A DNA stretch of 51,491 bases from JAMXLO01 sp041487355 (GTDB lineage Bacteria; Pseudomonadota; Alphaproteobacteria; Acetobacterales; Acetobacteraceae), in NCBI GenBank assembly GCA_041487355.1, contig JBGPND010000013.1, forward strand, positions 1 to 51,491, read 5' to 3'. The notes under the pieces are model-generated. The model had not been told where the DNA came from, did no database searches, and saw nothing but the letters and a program-made list of their open reading frames with translations. The translations under genes were made by a program, and so were the position numbers. Below are positions 17,401-32,400 of this stretch, piece by piece (position 1 is the stretch's first letter; every line of letters starts with the position of its first letter).

Positions 17401-20400
17401 GTCGTTGTTGGTCGTGACGAAGACCACCACGCCAGACGCCGCGAGCGTCGCGCTGCCATTGTCGCCGAGCACGATGTCGTTGCCGTTACCGGCGAAGATC
17501 GTGTCGTTGCCGAAGCCGCCGAGGATCAGGTCCTGGCCGAGACCGGTGGTAATCGTGTCGTCGCCGCCAGCACTCGGATCGAGTGTCTGCACCGTCACCA
17601 GGGTACCCGCCGTGTAGCTGAGGCTGCCGTCGTCGCCGATGACGATGTTGTTGCCATCTCCCGCGTTGACGGTATCGCTGCCAACACCGCCAAGCACGAC
17701 GTCGTTGCCGCTGCCGGTGGTGATGCTGTCGTCCCCGCCGTAGGCGACATCGGTAGTCGTGATGGACGACAGCACGCCCGCCGGCTGGCACTGGACCTGA
17801 CCGTTGTCACCCAGGACGATGTTGCTGCCGTCACCGCCGTTGATGATGTCAGCGCCGGTGCCGCCGAGGATGACGTCGTTGCCTGCCCCAGTCGTGATAG
17901 TGTCGGCGCCGCCAAACGTATCGGCATTGGTCTGGATGAACAACAGCACGCCCGGCACGGAGTAACTGACCTCGCCGTTGTCGCCGATGACGATGTTGTC
18001 GCCCGACATGTCGGTTATTGTGTCGCCGCCCATGCCGCCCAGGATCAGGTCATTCCCGATTCCGCCATCGAGCACATCGGCCACACCAAGGCTGGGCAGC
18101 GTCGTCATCACGTCCGTGACCTGGCCAGTCGTCAGGATACGGTTGGTTCCGGCCGTCTGCGCGATGATCCCGTGATCACCGATGATGATGTCCGCCCCGT
18201 CGCCGCCATAGATCGTGTCGGCCCCGGCGGTCAGCACATCATGGGTCGCTGTGTCGTCGCCGCCAGCGGCGACGTTCACAACTGTCAGGATCTGGGTCGA
18301 CAGACTCAGGCGCGTTGACAGGTCGATGTTGAAGCCGTCATCGCCATAAATGTTGTCGTTGCCACCGTTGCCGTAGATCAGGTCGTTGCCGGAACCGCCA
18401 GCGATCCAGTCATTACCCGCGCCGCCCTTGATCGTATCGTTCCCGGCGCCGCCATACAGGGTGACCGACTGGGTCGCATTGCTGGCGTCGAGCGTATCGT
18501 TGCCCGGGTTGGCGAACTCGCGCGCATGGCCTGTGAGATGGCCGGTGGTCGAATTGTAGAACGATCCATCCTGGCTGGTGTCGCCGAACAGGATCAGCGG
18601 GGAACCCGCACCGCCGCCGCCATTGGCCACCAGCGTGTCGTTGCCGCCGCCACCCTGCACCGCCGTGATCATGTCGGCGATCGTGTTGTTGACGGTAAAC
18701 GAGTCGTTGCCCGAGCCTAGCATCACGTCGGCGACCTCGACGCCATGGAAGGTGATGCCGCCACCGAAGGTCCGGACGTCCGGCTGCCCCGGCGTGCCGA
18801 AATCGAGCAGCAGGTTGCCGCCCATGTTCAGGCCGGAAACGTTGCCGTATTCCGCCAGGTTGATGCTGTTGGTCGGAACCTCGTACTCCGCCGCCAGACC
18901 ATCGGCGTAGATCGCGTTGCCCAGCGTCCCGCTGTCGTTTGACACGCTGCCGTCGTTGAACACGTTCAGCGTATCGGTCTGCATGTTCTCGTTGCTGACC
19001 ACTGCGACCACCGGCAGCGGCACATCGGCCTCGGTCGGCAGCATCACCGCCGGCTTGATCGTACGGTCCTTGGCCGGGATCACGCCGCCTTCGATGATCA
19101 GCGGACCTTGGATGAGCGATGTGGTGTGCGGCTGCGCCGGGAACACCTGCACCGGATTGACGCTCTGGCTGTTCGGCGCCGGGTTCTGCGCCACCAGGAC
19201 CGTGAACGGAATGTTCCAGTCGGCCGCGGTGAACGTCACCGTCGGTACGCCGCCGATTGTCGCGAACCGGAGGGGCAACTGACCCGCCGGGTCGGCTGAC
19301 ACGATCGTCTGGCCGTCAGTCAGGATGCTGACCGCGACCGGAGCGGTCGGCGCCCGGGTGAGCTGCAGCGTATAGGTGTCGGTCTGTGTCGACGACACCA
19401 GCGTGGAACCGTTGCTCTGGGTGACCAGCACACCGGCGGCATCATTGTCGCGGACATCCACCTTGACCTGCGAGGTCTCGGCCACCGCACTGTAAACCCC
19501 GCTCGGCTGGTCGCTGGTGACGCTGAGGAAGATGCTGCTCTGGACCGGGTTTTCCACCACAGCGTCGTCGACCGCGGTTACCTGCACCACGAACGGGACG
19601 TTCCAATTCGACGCATCGAATGTGATGGTCTGGTTCACCGCGCTGAACTGCGCGGCCTGCCCGACCAACGCGTTCGACAGCGACACCTGGGCCGGATCGC
19701 TGGCCAGATGCACCGTCACGGTCTCGCCTACGGCCGGCGCCTTGGTCAGCGCGACTGTGTAAGTGTCGGTCGCCCCGCCCTCGACCACCTGCGTGCCGTT
19801 CCCGGTTTCCTTCACCAGCAGCCCGGGCTTGTCGTCGTCGATCACATCGACCTCGACATTGGCGATGCTGACCCGGTTGAAGTCCGAATTGGTGCTGGCC
19901 AGCGAGTGGCTGATGATGACCGTGTGCTCGCCTTCCTCCACTGTGTCGTGGTCCGCACGGACATAAATGGTCTGCGTGCGGGCCCATTCGGTCGGGCTGC
20001 CGACCCCGGCGCTGGAGTCGTACGTCAGCACGAGCGACTGCGAGAAGTTGATGCCGTCGGTGGAGACCTCGATCGACTTGCCGCCCCGGCTGAGATCCTT
20101 GTACGGCGCCAATGCCGCGGACACCGTCAGGTAGGCGACCGTCGCCACCGCCGGCAGCGGCACCGCCATCTTCAGCGTATAGGTATCGACATTGCTGCCG
20201 CCGAGGCCGTCTTCCACCACGGTGGTGTTGCCGCCGCTCTGGGTGGCGATCACCGCACCGGTCGCCTGGCTGGCTATATTCAACCGAACGCCCTCGGCGA
20301 AAATGCCGTTATAGGCCGGGTCCGCGCTGGAGACGCTGTGGTTGATGAAGCCGCTCTCGCCCTCGACCGACTGGGCGATGATCGGCGTGGTCACGTCGCC

Positions 20401-23400
20401 GCCGACATCGAACGTGTCGCTGCCCAGGCCACCGATCAGCGTGGTGACCAGATCCGGGCTGGTGCTGAGGACATAGAAGTGGTCGTTGCCCTCCATTCCG
20501 TCGACTTCCAGCTTCTCGACATTGCTGAAGCTGACGTTCAGGCCGGCGCCCATGACGCCGTCCTTGGTGATGACGAAGCTGTCGTTCGCCTCGGTGCCGA
20601 TCACCACGACGGTATCCACGCCGGCGCCGCCGTCGATGCTGACCGGCGCGTTGATGTTGTACTCCACGTGGTCGTCGCCAGCACCGCCGTTCACCAGAGT
20701 GTCGGTGGTGGCGAGGTCGGTGGTGTTCTTGATGATGAAGGCTCGCACGACGAACTCGTCGTTGCCGTCCTCGCCGAACAGCTTGAGCGGGGCCTTGTTG
20801 CTGTAGACGACGAACCTGTCGTTGCCATCGCCGCCATAAGCGGTGGTCGCGAAGCTGACGCCGCGGCTCAGGAAGCCAAGCGTGGTCTCGACGGTGGCGA
20901 CCTCATCGCCGAACTGCACGAAGTTCGGTGATGTACGGTCCGCGCCGAACACCTGGCCGAACTGGAACGTGTCGTCGCCGTTGCCGCCGTCCAGCGTGGT
21001 GATCGCGCTGTTGTCGTCCACGTAGAAGTGGTCGTTGCCGTCCAGCCCGTTCACCTGCAGGACATTGATCGTGTCGTCATAGTTGATGCGCTCGTAGTTC
21101 GGCCCATAGCTCGGCCCCGCGCCTTGCAGCAGCGCCACGAATTTTGCCCGCATCAGGAACGTGTCATCATTGCCCGTGCCGTTGATGGTCAGCGTATCGG
21201 ACCCATCGCCTGGGTTGCCGCTGTCGTGGACGCGGATGATGTAGTCGCTCGCACCGGTCAGGTTGACAGTGTACTGGTCGGCATCGTTCTGCCCATCCAG
21301 GTAAACCGTGTCGCGCAGGTGCGCGACCTCGTTTCCCGTCACGATGCTGGTCGGACCGGACGCGTCGGGTGCGACAAGCTTATGCGTTGTATCCAGCGTA
21401 TTCAGCTTGTTGACCGTGATCTGGTCCAGGCCGTCGCCGCCCCACACATTGACCTGACCGGAGATCGCCAGGCTGTAACCGCTGTTGTTGTCCGGATTGA
21501 GCGTGACAATGTCGTCGCCGGTGCCGGCAAAGATATCGGTCTGGTGAGCCTGGACCGTTCCCCATACCAGGACCTGATCGTCGCCCGAATCGCCGTTGAT
21601 CGTGAACTGCGTCGCGTGCACAACACCGGTGTTGGCCACGGTGATCACGTCGGCGCCGGCACCACCATTGATGATGGTGGTCGGTGCCTGGATCAGACCC
21701 TGCACCGTGATCTGATCGGTGTCACCCTCGCCGCTGATGGTGACCAGCGGAGCATCCAGTTCGCCCGTGGCGTCGATGAAGATGTTGTCAGCGTCCGACT
21801 GGCCGTGGACCAGGATCGAGGTCGTGGCAACCAGCTTGCCCGCAACGTGCATCGTGCTGCCCAATGGATCGACATTCGGGCCACCCGACGGGTTGCCGGC
21901 CAGGTCGCCCTGGTAGTCGCCTTGCAGTTCGATCGCCGCGCCAGACTGGAGCAGTGCGCCGCTCTCGACCGTCAGATCATCGCCAGCCAAGAGACGGATT
22001 CCGCCCACGGCCTGAATGAACAGCGGATTCCCGTTGATGTCCTTGGAATTCACGATCAGGTTGTCCGGCACGTCGTCGGTGGCCGGGTTGTTGCCGTCCA
22101 GCGCATCGTCATGCGCAACCACCAGCACCGACCCGCCCGAGATGATGCTCTGGGTGAGCGTCACCGGGCTGGATGCTGTGATGGTGGTCGAGCCTCCGGA
22201 CACAACACCGTCCGGATCGCCGCTGAAGCTGCCGCCGATCGACAGATCGCCAGCGTTGTCCACCCAGGTGCTGCCCGTGGTGGAGATCGCCGAAATATGC
22301 CCGACCTTGGATTGGATCCGGTTGGCGGACTGGCCGATGTCGTTGGCGGCGAACAGCCTGGTGTTGCCCGCCAGGACATTGGACTGGCCCGGCGCAGCTC
22401 CATTCAGGATGCTGCCGGTCGGCGCGGTGATGAACGCCGACTGCGCCGCACCCGTGCTGACGGTGTTGAGCAGGAGATCGCCCAGCACTTCGATGATGTA
22501 TGTGTTCAGCGCGTTGCTCGAGGAGGTCAGCGTGCCGGCACCGGAATACTGGCTGTCGATATCCAGCGCGTTGTCCGCTTCGCCTATCCCACCGGTCTGC
22601 GCGGTCAGCCTGATGTTCCTGCCAAAGACATCGGTCGCCGGCAGGCTAGGCAGGACGTTGTCGTACGCCAGAGACGCGCGGTCGAGGATGGAGAACGCGG
22701 CCCGCAGGTCCACGTCGCCGGTCTGCGACAGAATATGGTCGACGTTCAGGCTGCTATCGGTCTGCGAAATCCAGATGCTGCCCGCGGCAACCGCGGTCAC
22801 CGAGGTCAGGCCGTTCACGTCCAGGTAGTTTGCTGGCGCGCCGCCTTGACCGATCGTCCCGGCATTGCCATTGAGGCCCTTGGCAGTCAGGTCGATGTGA
22901 TGCGCCTTGACCTTGGTGAAGTCGTTGTTGAGCGCATCGAGGATCGAGCCATCCGCCACCAGGAAGGCGTCACTGGTCGCGGAGAATATCGACTCGATGT
23001 TCATGTCGCCCGGCTCATGCACACCGGCGCCCTTGACCGCGTCGATATACACGAGGCCATCAGCGCGCGCCGTGATGGTGCCGCCATTGACCGAGTCAAG
23101 CGTGATCGGCTTGTCGTTCGGCCCCGACTTCTGACCGATCGAACCGTTCGCCGCTTCCAGCACGGTGTCCCTGCCGCGAATGTCCGGGCCACCCGCTGAC
23201 ACATCCAGGATACTCTGGGAGCCCTTGATGCGGATGTTGTCGCCCGTGGTCGTGTCGCCCGCGACGACGCTGTCCAGTTTGATGGTTACCGTCGAGCCAA
23301 GCAGGACATTCTTGCCCGCGGTGATATCGATCTTGCCGGTCGCGTTGACGTTGACGTCGTCACTCTGACCTACCTTGATCGTTGTGATGACCGGCTCCAC

Positions 23401-26400
23401 GCCACGCGTGATGGTGACCGTCTGACCTGCTTCCGCAAAGATGGTGCTGGATTGCCCGAGTGTGATGGTGTCGGCGGTCAGCGCGGCGATCTTGTAGGTG
23501 AAGATGCCGGTCGTCGAATTGCTCGTCGAACCGGTCAGGCGCAGCAGGTCACCGACCTGCAGGCCGTCAGCGAGCCAGCTTCCGGCATCAACCCTGTGGA
23601 TCTGGCCAGGCGTGCTGATGGTATTCGCCACGAAGTCAACGGTTGCCAGGATCGGCGCACCGGGCACCGCCTGGAACGCCGGGTCAAGCACTACTGGCGC
23701 CACCGTCACTGCCTTGCCGGACTCGGTCGCGAGCCCGCCGCCGACGGTGATCACGTTGCCATTTATCGCGGTGATCTTGGGGAAGGCATTGCTTGTGGTC
23801 TCGTTCTGTGTGTGCTGACCGGCGTCCCCGCCGATCGTGAGATACATGCCGACCGAGAGGCCGCTCCAGCCGCCCGGGTCGGTCCGGGTGATCGTGTTCG
23901 TCCCGGCATCGAAGTTGACGGTGGCGTGGATGATGGCACCACCCAGGAACTGCACATCCTGACGCTCCGCAGCCGCGAGCGCGACGTGCTGGTCGGTCGT
24001 CATCGTGATCGGCAGAGTCGAGACATCGATGATGACATTGCCGCCCGACAGGCCAACGCTGTTATGCGTCAGGAGCGTCACGTTGTTGCCGACGATGTTC
24101 GGATCTTCGACGTTCACGACCGTGCTGGTGACATCCTTCAGCAGGCCGGAGCCCATCGCGTACAGCAGCTCATTGTCGGTCCACTTGTGGATGGTCGCGG
24201 TCAGGCCGTCCTTTTCCGCCTGCGTCGCCTCGTAGACGAATTTATCGGCGACAACGACCGACTTGCCGGTCTCCGTGGTCATCGTGAAGCCAGCCGGCGG
24301 GGTAACGGTGAGCACGTTCCCACTGATGTTGGTGATCAGATACGCCGTGCCGGACGCAGTCGCATTGCTGGTCGTCGCGCCGGCATCGGCGGCGATGCTG
24401 ATGCTCATGCCGATCGTGAAGCCGGTCCAGTCTCCGCCATCGGTGCGCGTGATCGTGTGGGCTGCGCCATCGAAATCGACCGTCGCGTGCGCCAGCTTGC
24501 TGGCGACAACAACCGATATCGGTTTCGGATTCATCGCCGCGTCGAGTTCGTTCTGCAGCGGCGTCGCGCCACTGATCGTGATCACCGTCGAAGTCAGGGC
24601 GGTGATGTGATAGGTCACGCCCGGCCCGGTCGCATTGACGCTCGTCTGCCCACTGGCGGCTGCCAGCGTGATGTCCATGCCGACCGTCAGGCCGGCCCAG
24701 GTCCCGCCATCGACGCGCGTGATCGTATTCGTGGCATGGTCGAACGTGACCGTCCCCGAGATCGCCACACCGTCCACATAGGTATCGGGAACGAATGTCG
24801 GGTCATTCGTCGTGACATACGTCCCGCCCGCGCCGTAGGTCGCATTGAGGGTGTGGTACTCGGACGTCCGCGCGGTTTCCAGCGTCGTGATCGCGGCCGA
24901 CACCTGCGCGGGGTTGTAGCCCAGCCCGGTGTAGTAGCTCGTATAGTACGCGTTCTCCGCCGCGCTCAGATGCACGACGAACCCGGAGTCGTACGTCACA
25001 CCACCATCGGGCTGCATGTGCCGGAACGACCAGTAGGTCTCGTACTCCTGGGACTTCGCGCCCACGAACGAATCGATCGTGTTGGCCAGTTTCTGGTCGT
25101 ACCCGGTATTGGCCGTCAGGCCGAGGTCGCTCCACACGCCGGCCGACAGTTCAGCGTAGGTCCGGTCGTCGCGCACCTGCGACTGGTTGGCGTCGATCAG
25201 GCTGCCGTTCGGTACGCTGACCCAAACATTGCCGCTGGTCGTGATCGAATTGACGCGCAGATCGCCGGACTTCTCCTGCACATAGATGTTACCCAGGGCC
25301 GTGGCAGTCAGCTTGTCCTGCAGCTGCACCGACAGGTTCGGCGGCAGTGGGGTGTCGACCACCAACGGATGCGTGGTGTCGTTGCCGATGCCGGCTCCCG
25401 CGTTCAGGGTGATCGCACCGCCGGACACCAGCCCCTCATACCAGTTGCTGTTGTCCTTCTGCGCAACACTGATGTTGTCCTTCGAGCTCAGGGTGACCGT
25501 GCCCAGCGTCTGAGCGTTCACCTGGTCGATCGCCAGCGCGCCGGCGACCTGGGCGATGTTGATGTTGCCGTTCGCGGTTGACGCGTCGAGGCTCGTGAAT
25601 GCGTCGCCGCCAACTTTGACCTGCAGCGGTGTGGCCGCGGTGCCAAGCCCGGTCTGTGCCGACAGCACAACACGGTCGCCGCCGACGATACCCTCTGCGC
25701 CCTGCGTCAGGATCGAACCCTGCGTGGTAATCGAGGTCGTCCCACTGGGATTCAGGATCTGCCCTTCGATGTAGACGTTGCCCTGGGAGTTGACCGTGAC
25801 GGAGCCGCTGGTGTGGCCAATGAAATGCACACCAATATCGCGATGCGCCGAAATGTCGTGGGTATACCGATCCTCTGTGCCGATATCCTCCTTGAACACG
25901 GCGGTGATCGTGGTCGTGCCATACCAGGTGGTGCTCTGCGTCACCGAATCCGGTTGCAGTGGCTGCGGCGGGGCGCTGGTGGTGACTTCGGTGGACGCGA
26001 AGTGATACGCGTCCTGGGAGTTGCTCGGATCGATATAGTAGTACGGCCCCGCACCCAGCAGTCGAGGCACGCCCACTGGTATCGTGGTATCCCAGTGCGT
26101 GATGTCCTCGCCGAGGTTGATGAGGCCGATCCAGCTGCTGTCCGTGATCGTGGTCTCGAGATGCGTCGTGAAGTCGGCGCCAACCGTCCAAGAATAGCGC
26201 CAGTCGCTGCGCGGCGAGAAGCCCGTGTCATGCGCCACATTGTTCTGCACAGTCGCTGGGTTGATGCCGTCATCGGTTGTGACGGTCAGCGCACCGTTGG
26301 TCTCCTGGTACAGCGTGACGTAGGCGTGGTTGCCCTGGTCGCGCGACGTGTCATGGATGAACAGGGTCCCGGACCCTGGTGTCGAAACATCCAGGCGATG

Positions 26401-29400
26401 CAGGCCGAGGTCGTAGCCTGTGTTGTTGTTGATCGTCAGGCTGCCGTAGCCGCCCAGTACGATGAATTGGCCGTTCGCAGTGTTCACGACATTGCCGGTT
26501 ATCTCGATGTCGCCGCCGCTCACGCGCCGGTCCTGGACCTCGATGCGCTTGGTCGTCGGATCGAAATAGACCGTGAAGTCGCCCGTCGACTCGTTGGGCA
26601 TCTGCGACAGATCGGTGGCACCGGAGTCTAGGATCGCCTGAATATCGTCAATCGCCTGCTGACCGAGCGTCAGTGTGTAGTCCGCCTGGCCGCTCTGCAC
26701 GGTGCCGTTGATGTTGACGAAGTTGGCCTTGATAATGATCTTGTTCGCAAGGATCGCCTTCGTCGGATCCGGTGTCTGATTGTTGACGAAATTGACGAGG
26801 TCCTGCTCCGTCCTCCCGGCGAGACCGCTCACCACGCCAGCAGCCGTTTGGGCCGGGTTGCCCGGATCATATGATCCCGTATCAACCGCGTCCCACGCCT
26901 TATAGGGCACCCCGCCGGTCTCCACCTTAGAGCCTGACTGCGGCAGGTTGATGAACAACGTGCCGCCCGCCAGCTCGACGAGCGAGTGCGAGACGATCGG
27001 CGCGAACTGGTTGATGTTGCCTTCGCTGGTCGCGGTCGGCTTGTTGTCCAGCACCACATCCGCCGATGGCGCGTCGATCCCGGTGCCGCCGTCATTCAGG
27101 CTGACCAGCGTGAGATCGGGCCACGGATAGGTGACCCCCCGCTGAATGTTGACAAAGCCGACATCCAGCTTGTTCGCGATTACGATCTGCGGCGCCGAAG
27201 TGCCTGGGTTCGGCAGCGCCGTGAATGCCGCCGTCAGCGGCACGTAGTCGGAGATCGGCGAGCCTCCTGTATGGATGTCGTCGTTCTCGTGTACGACGTT
27301 CGCGTTGTCCTTGGTCTGGATATCGCTGTTGTGGACCCACAGGTCGCCGTTGAAATACAGCCCGCCGGTTTCGTCGGGGATCGTGACCCCCATGATGTTG
27401 AGGAACGCCGGCGTGTAGTTGGTAATCGTCACGTTCGCGTCGCTAGGCGAGATGAATTGCCCGGTGCCGCCAAGCTCGTCGCCTGTGACGAAGATCCGGC
27501 CCGCATCCGCGAAGATCGGATCGACCGTGACCACCATGATCGCCGCATCAACCGGCAGGAAGGTGTCCTCACCCGGGTCGTTGAAGTCACCGTCGTTGTT
27601 GAGATCCACCTTCTGCTCGTCCAGCAGCCCCATCGACTGGAGCTGAGCCTTCAAGGTGGCGATCTGGTTTGTGTAGAAATCATGCAGCGTCTGATTGGTA
27701 GCCCCGTACTGCGCCAGGATTTGCGTATCGTCGTTGAGCTCGGCCACGATCGTGCTCGAGAGCGACCCAACCGAGCTGTGGAAGGTGACGCCCGGGCTGG
27801 CATCAGACACCGTGATCAGGCCGGTGGTCTGATCCCAGCCGCCTGGATGCGCCAGATTGCCGTCGCCCAGGATGAGATGCAGGTTGCGATTGATACCGGT
27901 CTCGACGATGCCATTGTTTTCGATGTTCGCCTGCGTGGTCGCCAGCACGTCGGTATCGCCGTAGTCCAGTAGCGCGCCACCGCCCTGCGCCTTCAGAATG
28001 GCGGCTGACAGATCGCTGACCCAGCTTTCCGCCTGCGCCCGCGCCAGCATATGCACAGTCTTGCTGCCGAACTGGTCGGTCACCAGGTTCGCGCTCCGCG
28101 CCGTGCTGGCATGTGCTCCGGCGTCTATGACGATGTGATCCGTTTGGATCAGATAAGCGGTCGCATGGATGCTGCTGATCGGGATCAGCGAACCGGCAAA
28201 GCCGTCGTAGCGGGACGTGATCGAATAGCTGTCGAAATTAGAGGCGGCGTCCGTCCCGGCGGACAGATTGAGGTCTCCGTACGCCGTCAGCGTAGAGAAA
28301 GATCCCAGCTTCACCTCATTGTCCGGCCGCACGTCCACCGTCGTGTGGCCCAGGGTCGCCGTGCCGGCGCCGTAGACTTCCGTGCTGACTTCCTGATCCA
28401 CATTGCCCTGGCCACGTGACGACAGCACAATCTGGCCTGAACTGAACAGGGTGGCATGACTGCCGATCAGCACCTTGGCCAGATCGGTATGCGACACGAT
28501 GTCGGCGCCCACCGAAGCGCCGGAAATCGCACCGGCCGTCGCAAACGCCACCTTGTCGTAGACATTGAAGTCGTTCAACGCCGCCATGGTCATCACGACG
28601 TTGTTGTTCGACGCGCCAGGCACCGTCACGTCCGCGTAATTACCGACGATGACCTGGGTCGTGAAGGCGATCGTCGTCGTGTCGCTTCCGCCCGCACCGC
28701 TGGCCAAACCACCGGTCGTGCCTTTGATGTTTTCAGGCGTGCCACCGGTCAGCCATGGCTTGTCGGCATGACTCGTCGCAGTCACCTTGACGCTGTTCGC
28801 GGTGACATTAGCACCTTGGCCAAATCCCGCGCTGGTGCTGCCGATCGCCGCCGTCGTGTTGGCGTTGACGTTATTGACGATCTCACCGCCCGCACCTGCC
28901 AGCAGGCCGCCGGCGAACGTGGTGATCTGCGAATTGAATGTCGCCGTCTGGTCGGCACCGACGACGAGCGCCCCGGCGCCCTTGTTCAGTGTGATGTTCG
29001 AGCCATCGCCGATGCTCGCTGTCGTCGTGCTGTCGGTCGTCGTGTGCGCGACCGACGCCGAGCCGGCAATCAGCCCGCCGGATCCGGCATTGGTGTAGGC
29101 AAAGTTGTCATCGTGGCCGACCGCGCTGATCGTCAGGTTGCCGCTGTTCGACATCGTGGCGTTCGATCCGAGCGACGCACTGGTCACAGTGTGCGAGTCC
29201 ACATGCGATGTGGCGATACCCGCCGCCACCAGGCCGAAGCTGTTGCTGTCGGCGGTCGCCCGCTGCCTGGTGGTGTTCAGCGCCGTCACCGCCGTCGCGC
29301 CCGCGATGGCAAGCTGGGCACCCGTCCCGATCACGCTGATCACGTGGCTGTTGTCGGTGACCGAGCTGTTGGTGCTGGTCACGCCAATCAGCGCGCCAGC

Positions 29401-32400
29401 CGATCCGGTGGCGGTCGCCTGGGCGGTATAGCCGCTGCCCGGCAGCGGATCGCTCGCCGTTACGGAAAGCGACCCGGCAGTGATGCTTACGGAATCGCCG
29501 ATCTCCGCCTGGATCGTCGGCGCGACGGTCACATCGGTGAACGATACGCCGACCGCGAGGCCGCCCGCGGACACGCCGAACGTGTCCGCATGCTCATCGA
29601 AGGTCGCCTTCGCCGATACGCTGACGCCGTTGATCGCGTCCACACTGGCGCCTGTGTCGATCGTCGCGGCGACGTTCGGATCGACCGTCACGAACGTGAA
29701 GTTGGCGTTCGTCGCACCGATGCCTGCCGACACCGCATAGGTCTGGACATGCGAGTTGATCGTCGAGTGTGCCGTGACACTCAGCGATGCCACCGGTGAC
29801 CCGATGCTGCCAATCACCGCGCCCGCGTCGACGGTGGCGGTGGTGAAGCCATGCACGTTCAGACGTGTGAAGGTCGCCCCGACGCCAACCGCCCCGATGC
29901 TGGCTTGACCGGACAGCAGGTCGAAACCGCGTGTGGAATCGGCGCTGACGGTGACGTTATGTGCTCCGCTGACGCTGCCGAGCGTGGCCTGGGTCGCGCT
30001 TGTGTCGGTGACGACGATCACGCCGGCGCCCAGGCCGACGAAGCCGGCCGCCAGGTCAAGCGCGGTGACGTGGACGTCCTCGTTCAGGATCGCCTTGACC
30101 GTGATGTCACCGCCGGCATGGTTGGTGCCGTCATCGGATGCGGTGACATTGGCCGCCACGGAAAGGATATCGACCGCGGCGCCCGCGCCGACCACACCGG
30201 CCGCAACCTGGCCAAGGGTTTCCTTGACCGTCGCAGACTCGTTCGCCTTCACGTCGATCCGATCGCCCGCGACGACATTGGCCCCAGACCGGATGACGGC
30301 CGAGGTCCCGGACGGGACGGGATTGTTGTTCTCCGTATCGAGAATCTTCTGCTTCGAAGGAGCGGCGCTGTTGATGCCGGTGGACGCGGACTGAGACGCA
30401 CTGCGAACACGGTTGTTGTTGGTGTTGGCGTTGCCGGTGCCGTCGTCAGTGAAGCTGCCGATCCCCTGGTTGCCGGTGACAAGGCTGGAGCCGCTATGTG
30501 CCTGGTCGCCCGCGTTGTCGTCGGGACTGCCGTTGTCGTTATGAACGCCGTTGGCGCTGTGGCCGTCGTTGTCGGAATACTGCTTCTCGAGCGTGGTGCC
30601 GATCGACCAGACGTTGACCGACGCACCAGCCCCGACGAAACCGCCGGCGCCGCTAATCGTGTAGCCTGTCAGGCTCTTCAGGCCGACAGCATTGACCTCG
30701 ACGTCGTTCTTCGCCCGCACATTGGCGTTCGCCTGCACCTCGGCTTTGATATCGTTGTTGAGATTGCCGACATCGACGGCACCGGTGACCCCGACGAAGC
30801 CGCCGGCAACGCCGATGATGAAGGTCTGGATGGTCACGTCGTTGGAGGCGTTGACATAGACGCTCTGGGTGGGGTCGGCGCTTCCGGGATTGGCCTGGTT
30901 GATCTGTGCGCCGTCGCCGATCACCGCAGAGGTGCTCGAGTTCACCAGCGTTACCCCGACCGCGCCGGAGACACCGACGAAACCGACGCCGCCCGCGGCG
31001 ACGATGTGCAACAGATCCTCGCTCGACTGCGCCTGAACGATGACGCCATGCGCCGTAGTGGTGTCGAAGTGACTGTTGCTGACATTCCCGTTCAGGACGC
31101 CGTCGACGCCGCCGCCGCCGCCGAGCCCCTCGACATTGGCGTTGTTGCCGATCGTGGCCTGCGTGTCCTTGCTGATCAGCATGACGCCGACCGCGCCACC
31201 GACGCCGACGAAGCCACCGGCAAGCGCGCCGGACAATTCCAGCACGTGGGTATCGTCGGTCGCGGATACGAACACGTCGCCGCCGCCATGCACGATCGCG
31301 CTGCTGCCGATGCTGGCAGCGGTGTGGTTGCTGATGCTGAGCACGTCGACCACCGCACCGACACCGACCGAGCCGGCTGCGACGCCGATGCCGACCATCA
31401 CGACGTTCTCGCTGCCCGTCGCTTCAACCACGATGTCGTTGTTCGCGTTGACGGTCGCGTTATTGCCGATCGAGGCAGCCGTCGTGTTGCTGATGACGTT
31501 CACGCCGACCGCGGGGGCGATGCCCACCGCGCCGACCCCGACGCCGATGCCGACCGACAGGTGGTAGAAGTCGTCGCCCGCGCCAACCAGCACGGAATCC
31601 GCCCCGATGCCCGTGGCGTTCACGACCGCGCCGCCGCCGACATAGGCCTCGGTGTCGGCGGTCACCACATCGACGCCAGCCGACACGGCGATGCCAACCG
31701 AGCCGGCGCCGAAGGTGATGGTGAATGTCCTGATTTCGTCACGATTGGTGGCGGACACGGCTACTCCGTGGAAGCCACTCTGCGTGCCGGGCGTCGCGCT
31801 CCGCACGCCGGTCAGCGAGTTGTCGTCGACCTGCTGGCTGTTCCCGTCGCCTTTCAGATCCATCCCCGCCAGTGACGGCGTGCCGACCTTGCCCTGCTGC
31901 TTGAACGACGAACGATCGCCGGACCCAGCAGCGGTCAGCGAACTGGCATCGCTCGTTTCGATGCCCGTGCTGCTCTTGAACGACTGGTGCGAACCGGTGC
32001 CCTGCGACGTCAGGTTGATCGCGTTGATGTCGCCGTTGGCGTCATCGGCGGTATGGTACAGCTTGAAATCTCCGCCGCCGACATCGCGGACGTAATATGC
32101 CCCGTGGTCTGTCAGCCCGCCGATCGCGGTGCCGGCGGAATCGGCCGCGTAGATCACCCGGTCACCCGTGTGGAAGCCGCTGGACCCGCCGACGTGAATG
32201 GTATCGGCGCCGGTGTCGACATCGGTCGAGGCGAATTCGGCAGTGGTCTGATCGGGCGAGAAGGGCGCCGCGGCGCCGAAATTGGTGTCAATTCGGCCGG
32301 TGTTGACCGTCAGACCCGACCCGTTGCCATCAGCGCTCACCTGCGCGCCGTTGCCGATGAACGCCTTGGTCTCCTTGGTCGAGACGTTGACACCGGCGCC

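Noticed and set aside
15500..18500. CRISPR-like regular repeats at DNA level
   Set aside because: The periodicity comes from coding RTX nonapeptides; copies vary in sequence and have no unique spacers.
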